A program made the position numbers and the translations under genes. The notes beneath the pieces are model-generated. The model made no database searches, was not told where the DNA came from, and worked only from the letters and a program-made list of their open reading frames with translations. Below, piece by piece: positions 1 to 7,240 of a stretch of 20,486 bases of DNA. The stretch is taken from positions 3,863 through 24,348 of the forward strand of contig DHWT01000286.1 of NCBI GenBank assembly GCA_002413325.1, in the 5' to 3' direction. The DNA is from Chitinophagaceae bacterium UBA5175. GTDB taxonomy: Bacteria > Bacteroidota > Bacteroidia > Chitinophagales > Chitinophagaceae. Position 1 is the first letter of the stretch; every line of letters starts with the position of its first letter.

Positions 1-69
1 TAAATGGTCTTTTCTATTTGACTTCACAAAAGCAGTCAATTTTCTCATAAGCAGTTAGTTTTGGTTACG

Positions 70-98
70 GCCCCTGTTTCCACAGGGGCTTACTTTTT
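70..98 (+). terminator. Rho-independent terminator-like hairpin
   Basis: GCCCCTGT (70-77) and ACAGGGGC (82-89) form a perfect 8-bp stem with a TTCC loop, followed by TTACTTTTT. The T-rich tail lies on the plus-strand side, so it most likely ends a plus-strand gene to the left of the window, converging on the vanZ gene. I see no gene in positions 1-132. Confidence 0.7.
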
Positions 99-132
99 AC
101 AGGAATTTTTTTAACATCATACCGTTAATAAA

Positions 133-543
133 TCAGGCGTTTCTGAGCTTGTGTAACGTGAAACGCACTACCAGGTATCCTGCAACGGCACCGGCAATAT
201 CAGCAGTTATATCAAAAATATCAAAATCACGGTTCGGGATAAAATACTTCTGAATATATTCCATGGCAATGCCATATAAACAGGCAATGACCAGGATGAA
301 TACATAACGTTGCCCGGGATTTTTAACTTTCTCCTTTTTTACACCATAATAGAAAGACCATAAAAAAACAAAACTGCCAAACAGGATCACGTGAACGTAT
401 TTATCCAGGTTGGGAATAGCCAGATGTTCCTCATTGGGCAGCATGCTCCCCGGAAGAGACAATAAGATAAATATAAAGATGGTCCAGAGCAGGGCAGGCA
501 TGCGGCTGGAAAGAATCTGTTGTATCATGCGGCGCATATTCAT
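133..543 (-). CDS. VanZ-family membrane protein
   Basis: This 136-residue protein resembles the VanZ-like family of small integral membrane proteins. Hydrophobic stretches at about 17-34, 49-66, 80-96 and 110-128 suggest four membrane segments. The family pattern is visible: PGSMLP after the first helix, NLDKYVHVILFGSF at about 44-58, and a final Glu...Phe-Asp...Asp-Ile block (EYIQKYF, RDFDIFDITAD). The founding member is linked to teicoplanin resistance, but most homologues have no known function, so resistance should not be inferred. The ATG lies 19 nt after the anti-sigma stop codon, which suggests it is the last gene of the gcvH-sigma-anti-sigma operon. No clear terminator follows on this strand. 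Confidence 0.85.
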   Translation of the reverse strand: MNMRRMIQQILSSRMPALLWTIFIFILLSLPGSMLPNEEHLAIPNLDKYVHVILFGSFVFLWSFYYGVKKEKVKNPGQRYVFILVIACLYGIAMEYIQKYFIPNRDFDIFDITADIAGAVAGYLVVRFTLHKLRNA

Positions 544-562
544 GGAAAGCGAAGATAAGTTT

Positions 563-1381
563 CTAACCGGTTACCTTACCTATGACATACATGGCATCCG
601 GGGTAGGTGTAAGACTACCCCCTCTTTTTTCAAGTGTAATGGCAAAAGCTTCTGCTTTCGGAACCGTTTTGAGTTTAATGAAAGAAATGCCTTCCCGGAA
701 ATCAAAAATACCTACATCAACCGGTTTGCCGTCCACAATGGCCCAAAGCTGATACTGTTTATCTGAAGCGGGTTTTGGCAGCTGGTTTATGAGCAGGTAT
801 ACCGCTTTGGATTCGGTATTCCAATATACCGTAGCCATACTGGACGGGGCGGGGCTGGTGGGTATCCCGGGCATTTTTACAATCGCCATCAGGGGGTTTT
901 TCACCAGGCTCAGATCGTTTTCGTAGTTTTCAAGTTTTGTCTGTAGCACCTGGTTGGCGCCAGCGACCTGTGTTTGTGCCGTTATCAGCTGTTTATTTTC
1001 AGCGATGGATTTTTTATACTGATTCAGTAAATAAAGATTGAGCAGCACGCTGCCTCCCAACAGAACAAGGGAAGCTGCGGCAACATATTTCGCGAAACCG
1101 GTCCGGGGAACCAGCGTCGGTTTAAGTAAAGGAATACGGGGAGGATGATCATTCTTTTCCATGCCGATTTGCGAGAAAATACAGGATTTCAATTCCCGGG
1201 GCGGTTCCAGTTTTTCCTGAAGGAGCCTTTCTTCCAAATGCAATTCAAATGAGTTCCGGGCGGCAAGCACCTCATTATGGGAAGCGCACATCCTTTCGAA
1301 CTCGGCACGTTCTTCCGCAGAAGCAAGTCCGAGCACATAGCTCTCAACAATTCCACTCAATATGTACTCCTGTATGTTCAC
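563..1381 (-). CDS. Anti-sigma factor, RskA (anti-sigma-K) type
   Basis: This predicted membrane-anchored anti-sigma factor has 272 residues. The cytoplasmic N-terminal part (1-95) opens with IQEYILSGIVESYVLGLASAEE, typical of the sigma-binding region of Bacteroidota RskA proteins. One membrane helix spans about 98-120. A periplasmic stalk follows, then an RskA C-terminal domain (about 180-272; VYWNTESKAVYLLINQLP, YQLWAIVDGKPVDVGIFD). By family knowledge it sequesters the partner sigma factor until an envelope signal releases it. The start is GTG at 1381, directly abutting the sigma-factor stop codon (1382-1384), consistent with translational coupling. I see no HxxxCxxC zinc motif in the N-terminal region, so it is not a classical ZAS-type anti-sigma factor. 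Confidence 0.9.
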   Translation of the reverse strand: MNIQEYILSGIVESYVLGLASAEERAEFERMCASHNEVLAARNSFELHLEERLLQEKLEPPRELKSCIFSQIGMEKNDHPPRIPLLKPTLVPRTGFAKYVAAASLVLLGGSVLLNLYLLNQYKKSIAENKQLITAQTQVAGANQVLQTKLENYENDLSLVKNPLMAIVKMPGIPTSPAPSSMATVYWNTESKAVYLLINQLPKPASDKQYQLWAIVDGKPVDVGIFDFREGISFIKLKTVPKAEAFAITLEKRGGSLTPTPDAMYVIGKVTG

Positions 1382-1963
1382 TTATTTCAGATATTCTCTT
1401 AAATGCAAAAGCGCATTACGAATACGGGTCTTCACCGTTCCAAGCGGAATTTCTTCGATCTCTGCGATTTCTTCATGCGTGTAACCCTTAAAATAGGCAA
1501 GTTCTATCAAAACACGTTGCCCGGGCTGAAGTTTCCCCAGGAATTTGCTAAGACCGATATGGTCTGTATCGGTTTGGGTCACGGGGCCCTTTCTATATAC
1601 GGTATCTGTAATTTCCTGGTTTTTCCGGCTGTTTTGATAATTTTTCGATCTCAGCATGTCGATGGAGGCATTGCGGCTGATATTCAGCATCCAGGTAAAC
1701 AATCGCCCCCTAAGGGGATCATAAGACGCTATTTTACGCCAGATATTTACAAAAACCTCCTGCAACACATCACCGGCCGTTTCGGGGTCTTTAACAATTT
1801 GCAGAATAATGCTGTAGAGTGAACCGCTGTAATGATCGTATAAATGGGAAAAAGCCTGGTCATCCCCTGCTTTTAATGCCGTGATCAGTTCCTGTTCATT
1901 ATATGTTCCCGGTAATCCCAAGTCGGTATCAGTTATAAAATTGTACCGGCCGGTATTATCCAA
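1382..1963 (-). CDS. ECF-family RNA polymerase sigma factor (partner of RskA)
   Basis: This 193-residue sigma-70 protein of the extracytoplasmic-function type directs RNA polymerase to a dedicated promoter set. Region 2 spans about 24-95 (AFSHLYDHYSGSLYSIILQIV, DVLQEVFVNIWRKI, SRNASIDMLRS). Region 4 is C-terminal (about 135-193), with the helix-turn-helix YTHEEIAEIEEIPLGTVKTRI. No ATG is available before residue 91. Translation probably starts at TTG 1963, which overlaps the 3' end of gcvH by 8 bp, although a second TTG at codon 16 is possible. The anti-sigma gene follows with no gap, the usual arrangement for an ECF sigma/anti-sigma pair. No separate promoter was seen, so basal expression probably depends on gcvH transcription. 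Confidence 0.93.
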   Translation of the reverse strand: MDNTGRYNFITDTDLGLPGTYNEQELITALKAGDDQAFSHLYDHYSGSLYSIILQIVKDPETAGDVLQEVFVNIWRKIASYDPLRGRLFTWMLNISRNASIDMLRSKNYQNSRKNQEITDTVYRKGPVTQTDTDHIGLSKFLGKLQPGQRVLIELAYFKGYTHEEIAEIEEIPLGTVKTRIRNALLHLREYLK

Positions 1964-2336
1964 CCAGGGATTCGTAAGCAGCTGCGTCCATCAATTTCGT
2001 AACTTCTGCAGGATCTTTCACCGTAAGTCTGATCATCCAGCCCTTTCCATAAGGGTCCGTATTTACCAGGTCCGGAGCATTTGCCAGTTCCGGGTTTAAT
2101 TCAGTAACGGTTCCGGATACCGGAAGAAAAAGATCAGAAACTGTTTTTACCGCTTCCACCGTTCCAAACACCTGACCTGCTTCCATTGTTTTTCCAATGG
2201 TTTCCACTTCCACATAAACGATGTCGCCCAATTCGCGCTGGGCATAATCCGTAATACCGACAATGAATGTATTGCCTGCTTCCTGCCTGACCCATTCATG
2301 TTCTTTTGTGTATCGAAGGTTATCCGGGAAACTCAT
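1956..2336 (-). CDS. gcvH: Glycine cleavage system H protein
   Basis: GcvH is the lipoylated shuttle of the glycine cleavage complex and carries the aminomethyl group between the P, T and L proteins in the cytoplasm. The 126-residue protein has the typical opening (FPDNLRYTKEHEWV), the family glycine block GITDYAQRELGDIVYVE, and the lipoylation segment GTVEAVKTVSDL, whose acceptor is Lys64. The length matches the family. I chose ATG 2336: an in-frame upstream ATG at 2375 falls inside the -7 promoter box (2373-2380) and adds a tail foreign to the family. No gcvT or gcvP is nearby. The 3' end overlaps the sigma-factor gene by 8 bp. Confidence 0.96.
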   Translation of the reverse strand: MSFPDNLRYTKEHEWVRQEAGNTFIVGITDYAQRELGDIVYVEVETIGKTMEAGQVFGTVEAVKTVSDLFLPVSGTVTELNPELANAPDLVNTDPYGKGWMIRLTVKDPAEVTKLMDAAAYESLVG

Positions 2337-2372
2337 TGGTAATTTATTTTTTTGTTCTGTTGATGGAAGCTG

Positions 2373-2380
2373 CAAATATA
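2373..2380 (-). promoter_or_regulatory. -7 promoter box of gcvH
   Basis: On the minus strand this reads TATATTTG, a full match to the Bacteroidota -7 consensus TAnnTTTG, 36 nt upstream of the gcvH ATG. I see no clear -33 TTG at the normal spacing. Confidence 0.55.
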
Positions 2381-2414
2381 GAAGGATTTGAATATCCGGG
2401 CACCTGTTTTGTTA

Positions 2415-2762
2415 TTAGTTCAAATCCTGGTTTTCAAAATAAAGTAAAATATGATCCTTCATGAATTGTTCCTGTTCAATGAAATTCAACACAGGTAATG
2501 GTTTCAACTGCCGATAATGCGGCCATCCCTCCTCATCTGCCATTTCCAGTTCATAATAACCACTGGGCGAAAGCAGGCTGCACACGGCTACATGCATCAG
2601 ATCCTGTTTCTGCTCCTTGGTAAATTTAGTCCGGAAATCGCCTATTTCCTGGATACCGATCAGGAAAAGAATGGCTTCCATATCCGGTTTTTTCCCAAAC
2701 CGGGCCATTAATTTTTCTTCAAGGGCCCACCACCTGCTCTGGATATCGTCTTTCACATTCAT
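2415..2762 (-). CDS. Conserved-looking hypothetical protein, about 115 residues
   Basis: I do not recognise a characterised family. The protein is acidic to neutral and probably mostly helical, with no signal peptide, membrane segment or catalytic motif. It opens MNVKDDIQSRWWALEEKLMARFGKKPD, has a hydrophobic central helix (MEAILFLIGIQEIG), and ends in an aromatic-rich tail (FIEQEQFMKDHILLYFENQDLN). The in-frame ATG at 2801 would add 13 residues, but a perfect -7 box (TATCTTTG, 2774-2767) lies between the two ATGs, so ATG 2762 is preferred. It is divergent from serS and lies 78 nt before gcvH in the same direction. Its function cannot be inferred from its neighbours. Confidence 0.75.
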   Translation of the reverse strand: MNVKDDIQSRWWALEEKLMARFGKKPDMEAILFLIGIQEIGDFRTKFTKEQKQDLMHVAVCSLLSPSGYYELEMADEEGWPHYRQLKPLPVLNFIEQEQFMKDHILLYFENQDLN

Positions 2763-2766
2763 CCCG

Positions 2767-2774
2767 CAAAGATA
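2767..2774 (-). promoter_or_regulatory. -7 promoter box abutting a start codon
   Basis: The minus strand reads TATCTTTG, then CGGG, then ATG (2762). The box matches TAnnTTTG exactly, and only 4 nt separate its G from the start codon, so the predicted transcription start falls at or next to the A of ATG. No strong -33 element is visible. Confidence 0.55.
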
Positions 2775-2805
2775 ATCCACCGGTGAATCTATCCCCTGCA
2801 TCTGT

Positions 2806-2813
2806 TACCTTTG
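2806..2813 (+). promoter_or_regulatory. -7 promoter box of serS
   Basis: TACCTTTG matches TAnnTTTG exactly, 15 nt before the serS ATG, giving a predicted leader of roughly 8-10 nt. It also argues against a TTG start at 2811, which lies inside the box. The box is 31 bp from the oppositely oriented box at 2767-2774. Confidence 0.6.
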
Positions 2814-2828
2814 CGCAAATTTTCTGTC

Positions 2829-4112
2829 ATGTTACAGTTAAGCCTGATCCGGCAGCAGCCTGCCTTTGTAAAGGAAAGACTACTTGTTAAGAATTTCGAT
2901 GCTTCTGCTGCCGTGGACTCAATCGGGTTACTGGATGAAAAAAGGAAAAATCTTCAGCTTGAACTGGAATCTGCGCAGGCCGGACTGAATGCGATTTCCA
3001 GGGAAATCGGGCAGTTGATGGCAAAAGGGGAAAAAGAGCTGGCGGAAGAAAAAAAACAGGAAGTAGCTTTGATAAAGGCCGGCCTCAGCCCGTTGCAGGA
3101 GGCCCTGGACGAAACGGACAGCCAGCTGCAGCAGATCCTGGTGACCCTGCCAAACCTTCCTTCCCCGGAAGTGCCCCCCGGTAAAAAACCGGAGGATAAT
3201 GTGATCGTCCGGGAAGGGGGTGCCTGGCCGAAATTGCCGGAAAACCCGCTCGCGCACTGGGACCTTGCAAAAAAATATAATCTGATCGACCTTGATTTGG
3301 GCAACAAAATAACCGGGAGCGGGTTCCCCGTTTATATCAGCAAAGGAGCAAAACTGCAAAGAGCCCTGGTCCAGTACTTCCTGGATTATAATACGGCTGC
3401 GGGTTTCACGGAATACCAGCCACCGCTGGTTGTAAATGAAGCCAGCGCCTTCGGAACCGGCCAGCTTCCGGATAAGGAAGGCCAGATGTACTTTGTGCCT
3501 GAAGATAAATTGTACCTCATACCGACTTCCGAAGTGCCCCTCACCAATATGCTGCGCGATATGATCCTGAAGGAAAAAGAGCTGCCGGTTAAAATGACGG
3601 CTTTTACACCTTGTTTCAGGCGCGAAGCCGGAAGCTATGGAAAAGATGTGCGTGGTTTGAACCGCCTCCACCAGTTTGATAAGGTGGAAATCGTGCAGAT
3701 CGTTCATCCGGATAAGAGTTATTCAGCTTTGGATGAGATGGTATGGCACGTGGAGAAACTCCTGCAGTCTCTGAACTTGCCCTATCGCATTTTGCGGTTA
3801 TGCGGCGGAGATATGTCTTTTGCATCCGCGATCACTTATGATTTTGAAGTATATAGCGCTGCCCAGCAAAAATGGCTTGAAGTCAGTTCCGTGAGTAATT
3901 TCGAAAACTTCCAGACAAACCGCATGAAAATCCGGTTTAAAGATAACCAGGGAAAAATGCAATTATTGCACTCCCTCAATGGCAGTTCCCTGGCCCTGCC
4001 CCGGATCCTTGCCTGCCTGCTTGAAAATAATCAGCAGCCGGATTATATTTCCCTGCCTGAAGTGTTACATGGGTATTTCGGGGATGAAAAGCTTAAAGCC
4101 GTTGGCCGGTGA
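2829..4112 (+). CDS. serS: Seryl-tRNA synthetase
   Basis: This cytoplasmic class II synthetase charges tRNA-Ser with serine. The 427-residue protein has an N-terminal helical hairpin for the tRNA long arm (about 36-105, Lys/Glu/Gln-rich coiled coil), then the catalytic core. Visible motifs are the serine-site segment PTSEVPLTN (232-240), motif 2 FTPCFRREAGSYGKDVRGLNRLHQF (259-283), and motif 3 LNGSSLALPRILACLLENNQ (383-402). ATG 2829 gives the canonical start MLQLSLIRQQP. The C-terminus (KLKAVGR) appears extended beyond the usual end, and its last codons and TGA stop lie inside a 7-bp repeat array (4099-4154). It is divergent from the hypothetical gene; the DUF1800 gene follows after 88 bp. 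Confidence 0.97.
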   Translation: MLQLSLIRQQPAFVKERLLVKNFDASAAVDSIGLLDEKRKNLQLELESAQAGLNAISREIGQLMAKGEKELAEEKKQEVALIKAGLSPLQEALDETDSQLQQILVTLPNLPSPEVPPGKKPEDNVIVREGGAWPKLPENPLAHWDLAKKYNLIDLDLGNKITGSGFPVYISKGAKLQRALVQYFLDYNTAAGFTEYQPPLVVNEASAFGTGQLPDKEGQMYFVPEDKLYLIPTSEVPLTNMLRDMILKEKELPVKMTAFTPCFRREAGSYGKDVRGLNRLHQFDKVEIVQIVHPDKSYSALDEMVWHVEKLLQSLNLPYRILRLCGGDMSFASAITYDFEVYSAAQQKWLEVSSVSNFENFQTNRMKIRFKDNQGKMQLLHSLNGSSLALPRILACLLENNQQPDYISLPEVLHGYFGDEKLKAVGR

Positions 4113-4154
4113 TCGTTGGCCGTTGACCGTTGGTCGTTGGGCATTAAGCGTTCA
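4099..4154. repeat. Degenerate 7-bp tandem repeat overlapping the serS stop codon
   Basis: Consecutive 7-mers are CCGTTGG, CCGGTGA, TCGTTGG, CCGTTGA, CCGTTGG and TCGTTGG (4099-4140), followed by the degenerate GCATTAA and GCGTTCA (4141-4154). The serS TGA stop (4110-4112) is the end of the second unit. A shorter array of the same unit overlaps the hemJ stop codon at 19618-19638. Confidence 0.85.
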
Positions 4155-4200
4155 ACCTGATTAAACCTTCGCGGACTTTTCCCTTCATAGGGCCTGCTCT

Positions 4201-5622
4201 ATGAATAATAATCAACTCAAAAATCAACATTTGTGGTGGCGTGCAGGATTCGGTCCGCCTGCAGACCAGGTGGAATTGCTTTCTAAAGAAAAGCCCGAAA
4301 CCTTATTTCATTCTATTCTCAAAGCTTCGGACAAAAAACCGGATTTTTTTGATGTGGCCGATCCGGTACTGAAACAAAAAGTCATGGAAAGCCAGTCGGC
4401 GGGCCCTGGAAAATACCTGCGGCTCAAACAGGGGGATAGACAGATGTTCCGGAAACAGTCCGTTCAGGATATTTTTAAACTGAATATACGCTGGATACAG
4501 GAAATGACAGGGAGCCCGGCGCAGCTGCTGGAAAAAATGTCCCTTTTCTGGCATGGTCATTTTGCTGCAAAAACAGTAAATATTTTGTATGACCAGGAGC
4601 TGCTCAGCGTGATCCGGATGCATGCACTGGGTAATTTCAGGGACCTGCTCCTGAACGTGGGTAAAACGGCTGCGATGATCCGGTTTCTGAATAATAATCA
4701 GAATAAAAAGGGCCACCCCAATGAAAATTTCGCCCGGGAACTGATGGAACTTTTTACAATTGGCCGCGGCCATTACACCGAAACGGATATAAAGGAATCT
4801 GCCCGTGCTTTTACCGGCTGGGGTGCAAACCTGCAGGGGGATTTTAATTTTCGTCCGGGACAACATGATGAGGGCATCAAATCGTTCTTTGGAAAAACCG
4901 GCAATCTTTCGGGGGAGGATATCCTGGAGATATTACTCGAACAAAAACAAACCGCAATTTTTATCACACGGAAAATATACCGGTTTTTTATAAATGAAAA
5001 CGCAGATGAAGAAAAGGTGAACGTATTGGCATCCCGGTTTTATGAGAGTGGTTACGATATCCGGGATTTGATGATCCGGATTTTTACGTCTTCCTGGTTT
5101 TATGATCCGGAAAATATTGGGATCCAGATTAAATCTCCTGTATTATGGATGGTAGGCATGCGCCGTCAATTACCCATGGAACTCGGGAATCCGGCGCTGT
5201 TGCTGGTTCTGGAACGATTACTCGGACAGGTTTTATTCTCTCCCCCGAATGTGGCCGGCTGGCCCGGAGGCAAACAATGGATTGACAGCTCCAGCCTCAT
5301 GTTGCGTATGCAGGTCCCGGGAATGATTTACCGGTCACAGGCACTAGTATCCCATCCCAAAGAGGATGATGACGTGATGATGGGCAGAAGTAGTCACATG
5401 CCGCTGTTTCAAACTCAAATTCAATGGGGTGACTATATCAAAAATTTTAATAATACGGAAGAACCTGCGATCTATGCAGCCGTCAGTAACCTGCTGTTGC
5501 AAAAATCCCCGCCGTTGAATGAAAAGGACCTGATTCCGTATATAGATGAATCCACCCGGGAAAGACGAATACAATCCATTACCATCCGCCTCATGAGTAC
5601 GCCGGAATATCAATTGTGTTAA
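4201..5622 (+). CDS. DUF1800 family protein
   Basis: The 473-residue protein belongs to the DUF1800 family, whose biochemical role is unknown. Family hallmarks are HLWWRAGFGPP near the N-terminus (10-20), FWHGHF (116-121), NENFARELMELFTIG (174-188) followed by TETDIKESARAFTGW (193-207), QHDEGIKSFFGKTG (221-234), and PPNVAGWPGGKQWI near 348-361. The ATG at 4201 places the RAGFG motif at its usual position. There is no signal peptide or membrane segment, unlike its partner. A DUF1501 gene begins 17 nt after the stop; DUF1800-DUF1501 pairs recur in Bacteroidota, Planctomycetota and Proteobacteria, which suggests a joint function. No -7 consensus was found in the 88-bp gap after serS, so cotranscription with serS is possible. 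Confidence 0.93.
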   Translation: MNNNQLKNQHLWWRAGFGPPADQVELLSKEKPETLFHSILKASDKKPDFFDVADPVLKQKVMESQSAGPGKYLRLKQGDRQMFRKQSVQDIFKLNIRWIQEMTGSPAQLLEKMSLFWHGHFAAKTVNILYDQELLSVIRMHALGNFRDLLLNVGKTAAMIRFLNNNQNKKGHPNENFARELMELFTIGRGHYTETDIKESARAFTGWGANLQGDFNFRPGQHDEGIKSFFGKTGNLSGEDILEILLEQKQTAIFITRKIYRFFINENADEEKVNVLASRFYESGYDIRDLMIRIFTSSWFYDPENIGIQIKSPVLWMVGMRRQLPMELGNPALLLVLERLLGQVLFSPPNVAGWPGGKQWIDSSSLMLRMQVPGMIYRSQALVSHPKEDDDVMMGRSSHMPLFQTQIQWGDYIKNFNNTEEPAIYAAVSNLLLQKSPPLNEKDLIPYIDESTRERRIQSITIRLMSTPEYQLC

Positions 5623-5639
5623 CTCCAAAGGGAAATCCC

Positions 5640-6839
5640 ATGCTGATCAATCGTAGAAAATTCCTGCATCTAAGTTCCCTGGCTACCGGAACCTGCATGC
5701 TTCCAAAATTTTTGAAAGCTTTCGAAGGACCCGTTCAGGGGATGGGAGGCAATAAAGTGCTGGTGATTCTTCAGCTGAGTGGTGGTAACGACGGACTGAA
5801 TACCGTGATTCCTGTACGAAACGATATTTATTACCGGGAACGTCCGGGTCTTTCGATTCCAAAGGAAAAAACGCTTTCCCTGGATTCAGAAGCAGGCCTC
5901 CATCCCGCACTGATTCATTTAAAAACCTTGTATGACGAGGGAAATCTTTCCATATTGAATAATGTGGGTTATCCCAATCCCGACCGTTCTCATTTTCGCA
6001 GTATGGATATCTGGCAGACTGCCAGCAACAGCAATGAATACCTGAATTCCGGTTGGCTGGGCAGGTACCTCGATGCGCAATGTGTTGATTGTTCCAGACC
6101 AACCCAGGTGCTGGAAATGGATGATTCGTTAAGCCTGGCTTTAAGTGGTGAAAAAATGAAAGGGATTGCGCTGAGGGATCCGAAACGACTATATGAAACC
6201 AGCCGGGATCCGTTTTATAAAGACCTCGTCCGTGTTGGATTGCTGGAACCCGCAGACGATCCTGCTTCCTATCTCTATAAAGTGATGGCCGAGACCCTTT
6301 CCGGTGCGAATTATATTTTTGAGCAAAGTAACATGCGGCCCGTCACCAGGATTTATCCGGACACTGAAATCGGGAAAAACCTGAAAACGATTGCCTCTCT
6401 GATCGCATCGGATATCAATACGCGGGTTTATTATGTATCGCTGGGCAGTTTCGATACGCATGTCGCCCAGCAGGCCAAACAGGAAAAATTATTCAGGGAC
6501 CTCAATGATGCCATCAAACCATTCACTGAGGATCTCAAGTCGAATCACCGGTTTGAAGATGTTCTCATGATCAGTTTTTCTGAATTTGGAAGAAGGGTGG
6601 GTGAGAATGGAAGCGGTGGAACGGACCATGGTACGGCTAATAATATGTTTCTGATCAGTGGCGGATTAAGAAATAAGGGAATACTGAATGAAATGCCCGA
6701 CCTCTCCAAACTGACAGAGGGTGATCTGAATCAACAACTGGATTTTAAGCAGGTGTACGCTACCGTTTTAAAAAAATGGCTTCTGACCGATGATTTAAAA
6801 ATCCTCGGCAGGCAATACGGGTACCTGAATTTTATCTGA
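5640..6839 (+). CDS. DUF1501 family protein with Tat signal
   Basis: This 399-residue DUF1501 protein is related to the alkaline phosphatase/sulfatase superfamily; its substrate is unknown. The N-terminus MLINRRKFLHLSSLATG carries a twin-arginine motif (Arg5-Arg6-Lys-Phe-Leu) and a hydrophobic stretch, so export in folded form by the Tat pathway is predicted. Family motifs are LQLSGGNDGLNTVIPV (45-59), HFRSMDIWQTA (118-128), SGWLGRYLD (137-145), FDTH (271-274), FSEFGRRVGENGSGGTDHG (313-331) and NNMFLISGG (334-342). The Asp and His residues in FDTH and TDHG are probable metal ligands. I chose ATG 5640 over an in-frame GTG at 5616 because it puts the RR motif at residues 5-6. Confidence 0.93.
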   Translation: MLINRRKFLHLSSLATGTCMLPKFLKAFEGPVQGMGGNKVLVILQLSGGNDGLNTVIPVRNDIYYRERPGLSIPKEKTLSLDSEAGLHPALIHLKTLYDEGNLSILNNVGYPNPDRSHFRSMDIWQTASNSNEYLNSGWLGRYLDAQCVDCSRPTQVLEMDDSLSLALSGEKMKGIALRDPKRLYETSRDPFYKDLVRVGLLEPADDPASYLYKVMAETLSGANYIFEQSNMRPVTRIYPDTEIGKNLKTIASLIASDINTRVYYVSLGSFDTHVAQQAKQEKLFRDLNDAIKPFTEDLKSNHRFEDVLMISFSEFGRRVGENGSGGTDHGTANNMFLISGGLRNKGILNEMPDLSKLTEGDLNQQLDFKQVYATVLKKWLLTDDLKILGRQYGYLNFI

Positions 6840-6860
6840 TCAGAACGACTGGGCCTTTTA

Positions 6861-6880
6861 ACCATGGTTTTTGCCATGGT
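6861..6880. repeat. Inverted repeat between convergent genes
   Basis: ACCATGG (6861-6867) and CCATGGT (6874-6880) form a 7-bp stem with a six-base TTTTTG loop, 21 bp after the DUF1501 stop. No T-tract follows on either strand, so a terminator role is only possible. I see nothing else in 6840-6989. Confidence 0.45.
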
Positions 6881-6989
6881 CATCCTGCCAGCATAGGATC
6901 CATTCCCGGTTCAATGTTGTGGGATAAGTTTGCCTGTCAATACAATTGCAGATCTCAGGGACGAAACCGGACTTGATGTATGAACTGGT

Positions 6990-7193
6990 TTACCAGCTTT
7001 GTTTTGCAACCCCTGCCTTGATGGCAGCGAGTGCTTTTTCTTCGCCCAGTAAAGTAGTGAGTTTATTTCCTTTGCCGTCATGCCCCTGGGCCATATAAGC
7101 TCCCTTGGCCGTTTTGCTGATCACCGCATCCAGGATCGGAACATTTTTCTCTTTCGTCTTAACATTATATGCTGTAAGTACTACGGTGGACAT
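6990..7193 (-). CDS. Small protein of unknown function, 67 residues
   Basis: I do not recognise a named family. The sequence looks like a genuine folded protein: a probable beta-rich first half (STVVLTAYNVKTKEKNVPILDAVISKT), a Gly-rich turn (GHDGKGNK), and a C-terminal helix (GEEKALAAIKAGVAKQSW). It is basic, with 10 lysines, no cysteine, no signal peptide and no membrane segment. It lies 88 nt downstream of gyrB in the same direction and converges on the DUF1501 gene. A near-match to the -7 box (TACCTTTA, 7248-7241) and a hairpin after gyrB (7259-7281) suggest separate transcription. No function can be assigned. Confidence 0.72.
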   Translation of the reverse strand: MSTVVLTAYNVKTKEKNVPILDAVISKTAKGAYMAQGHDGKGNKLTTLLGEEKALAAIKAGVAKQSW

Positions 7194-7240
7194 ATCTTTA
7201 ATTTTAAAAGGTTCTGAATACTTTAAAGGGCTAAACCGCT

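Noticed and set aside
2811..2829. Earlier TTG start for serS
   Set aside because: It lies inside the -7 promoter box, and ATG 2829 gives the canonical SerRS N-terminus.
2928..3707. 259-codon open frame on the minus strand opposite serS
   Set aside because: It is a mirror of a strongly supported gene, has a low-complexity Phe/Arg-rich composition and matches no family.
5616..5639. GTG start for the DUF1501 gene
   Set aside because: It overlaps the DUF1800 stop and displaces the twin-arginine motif from the N-terminus.
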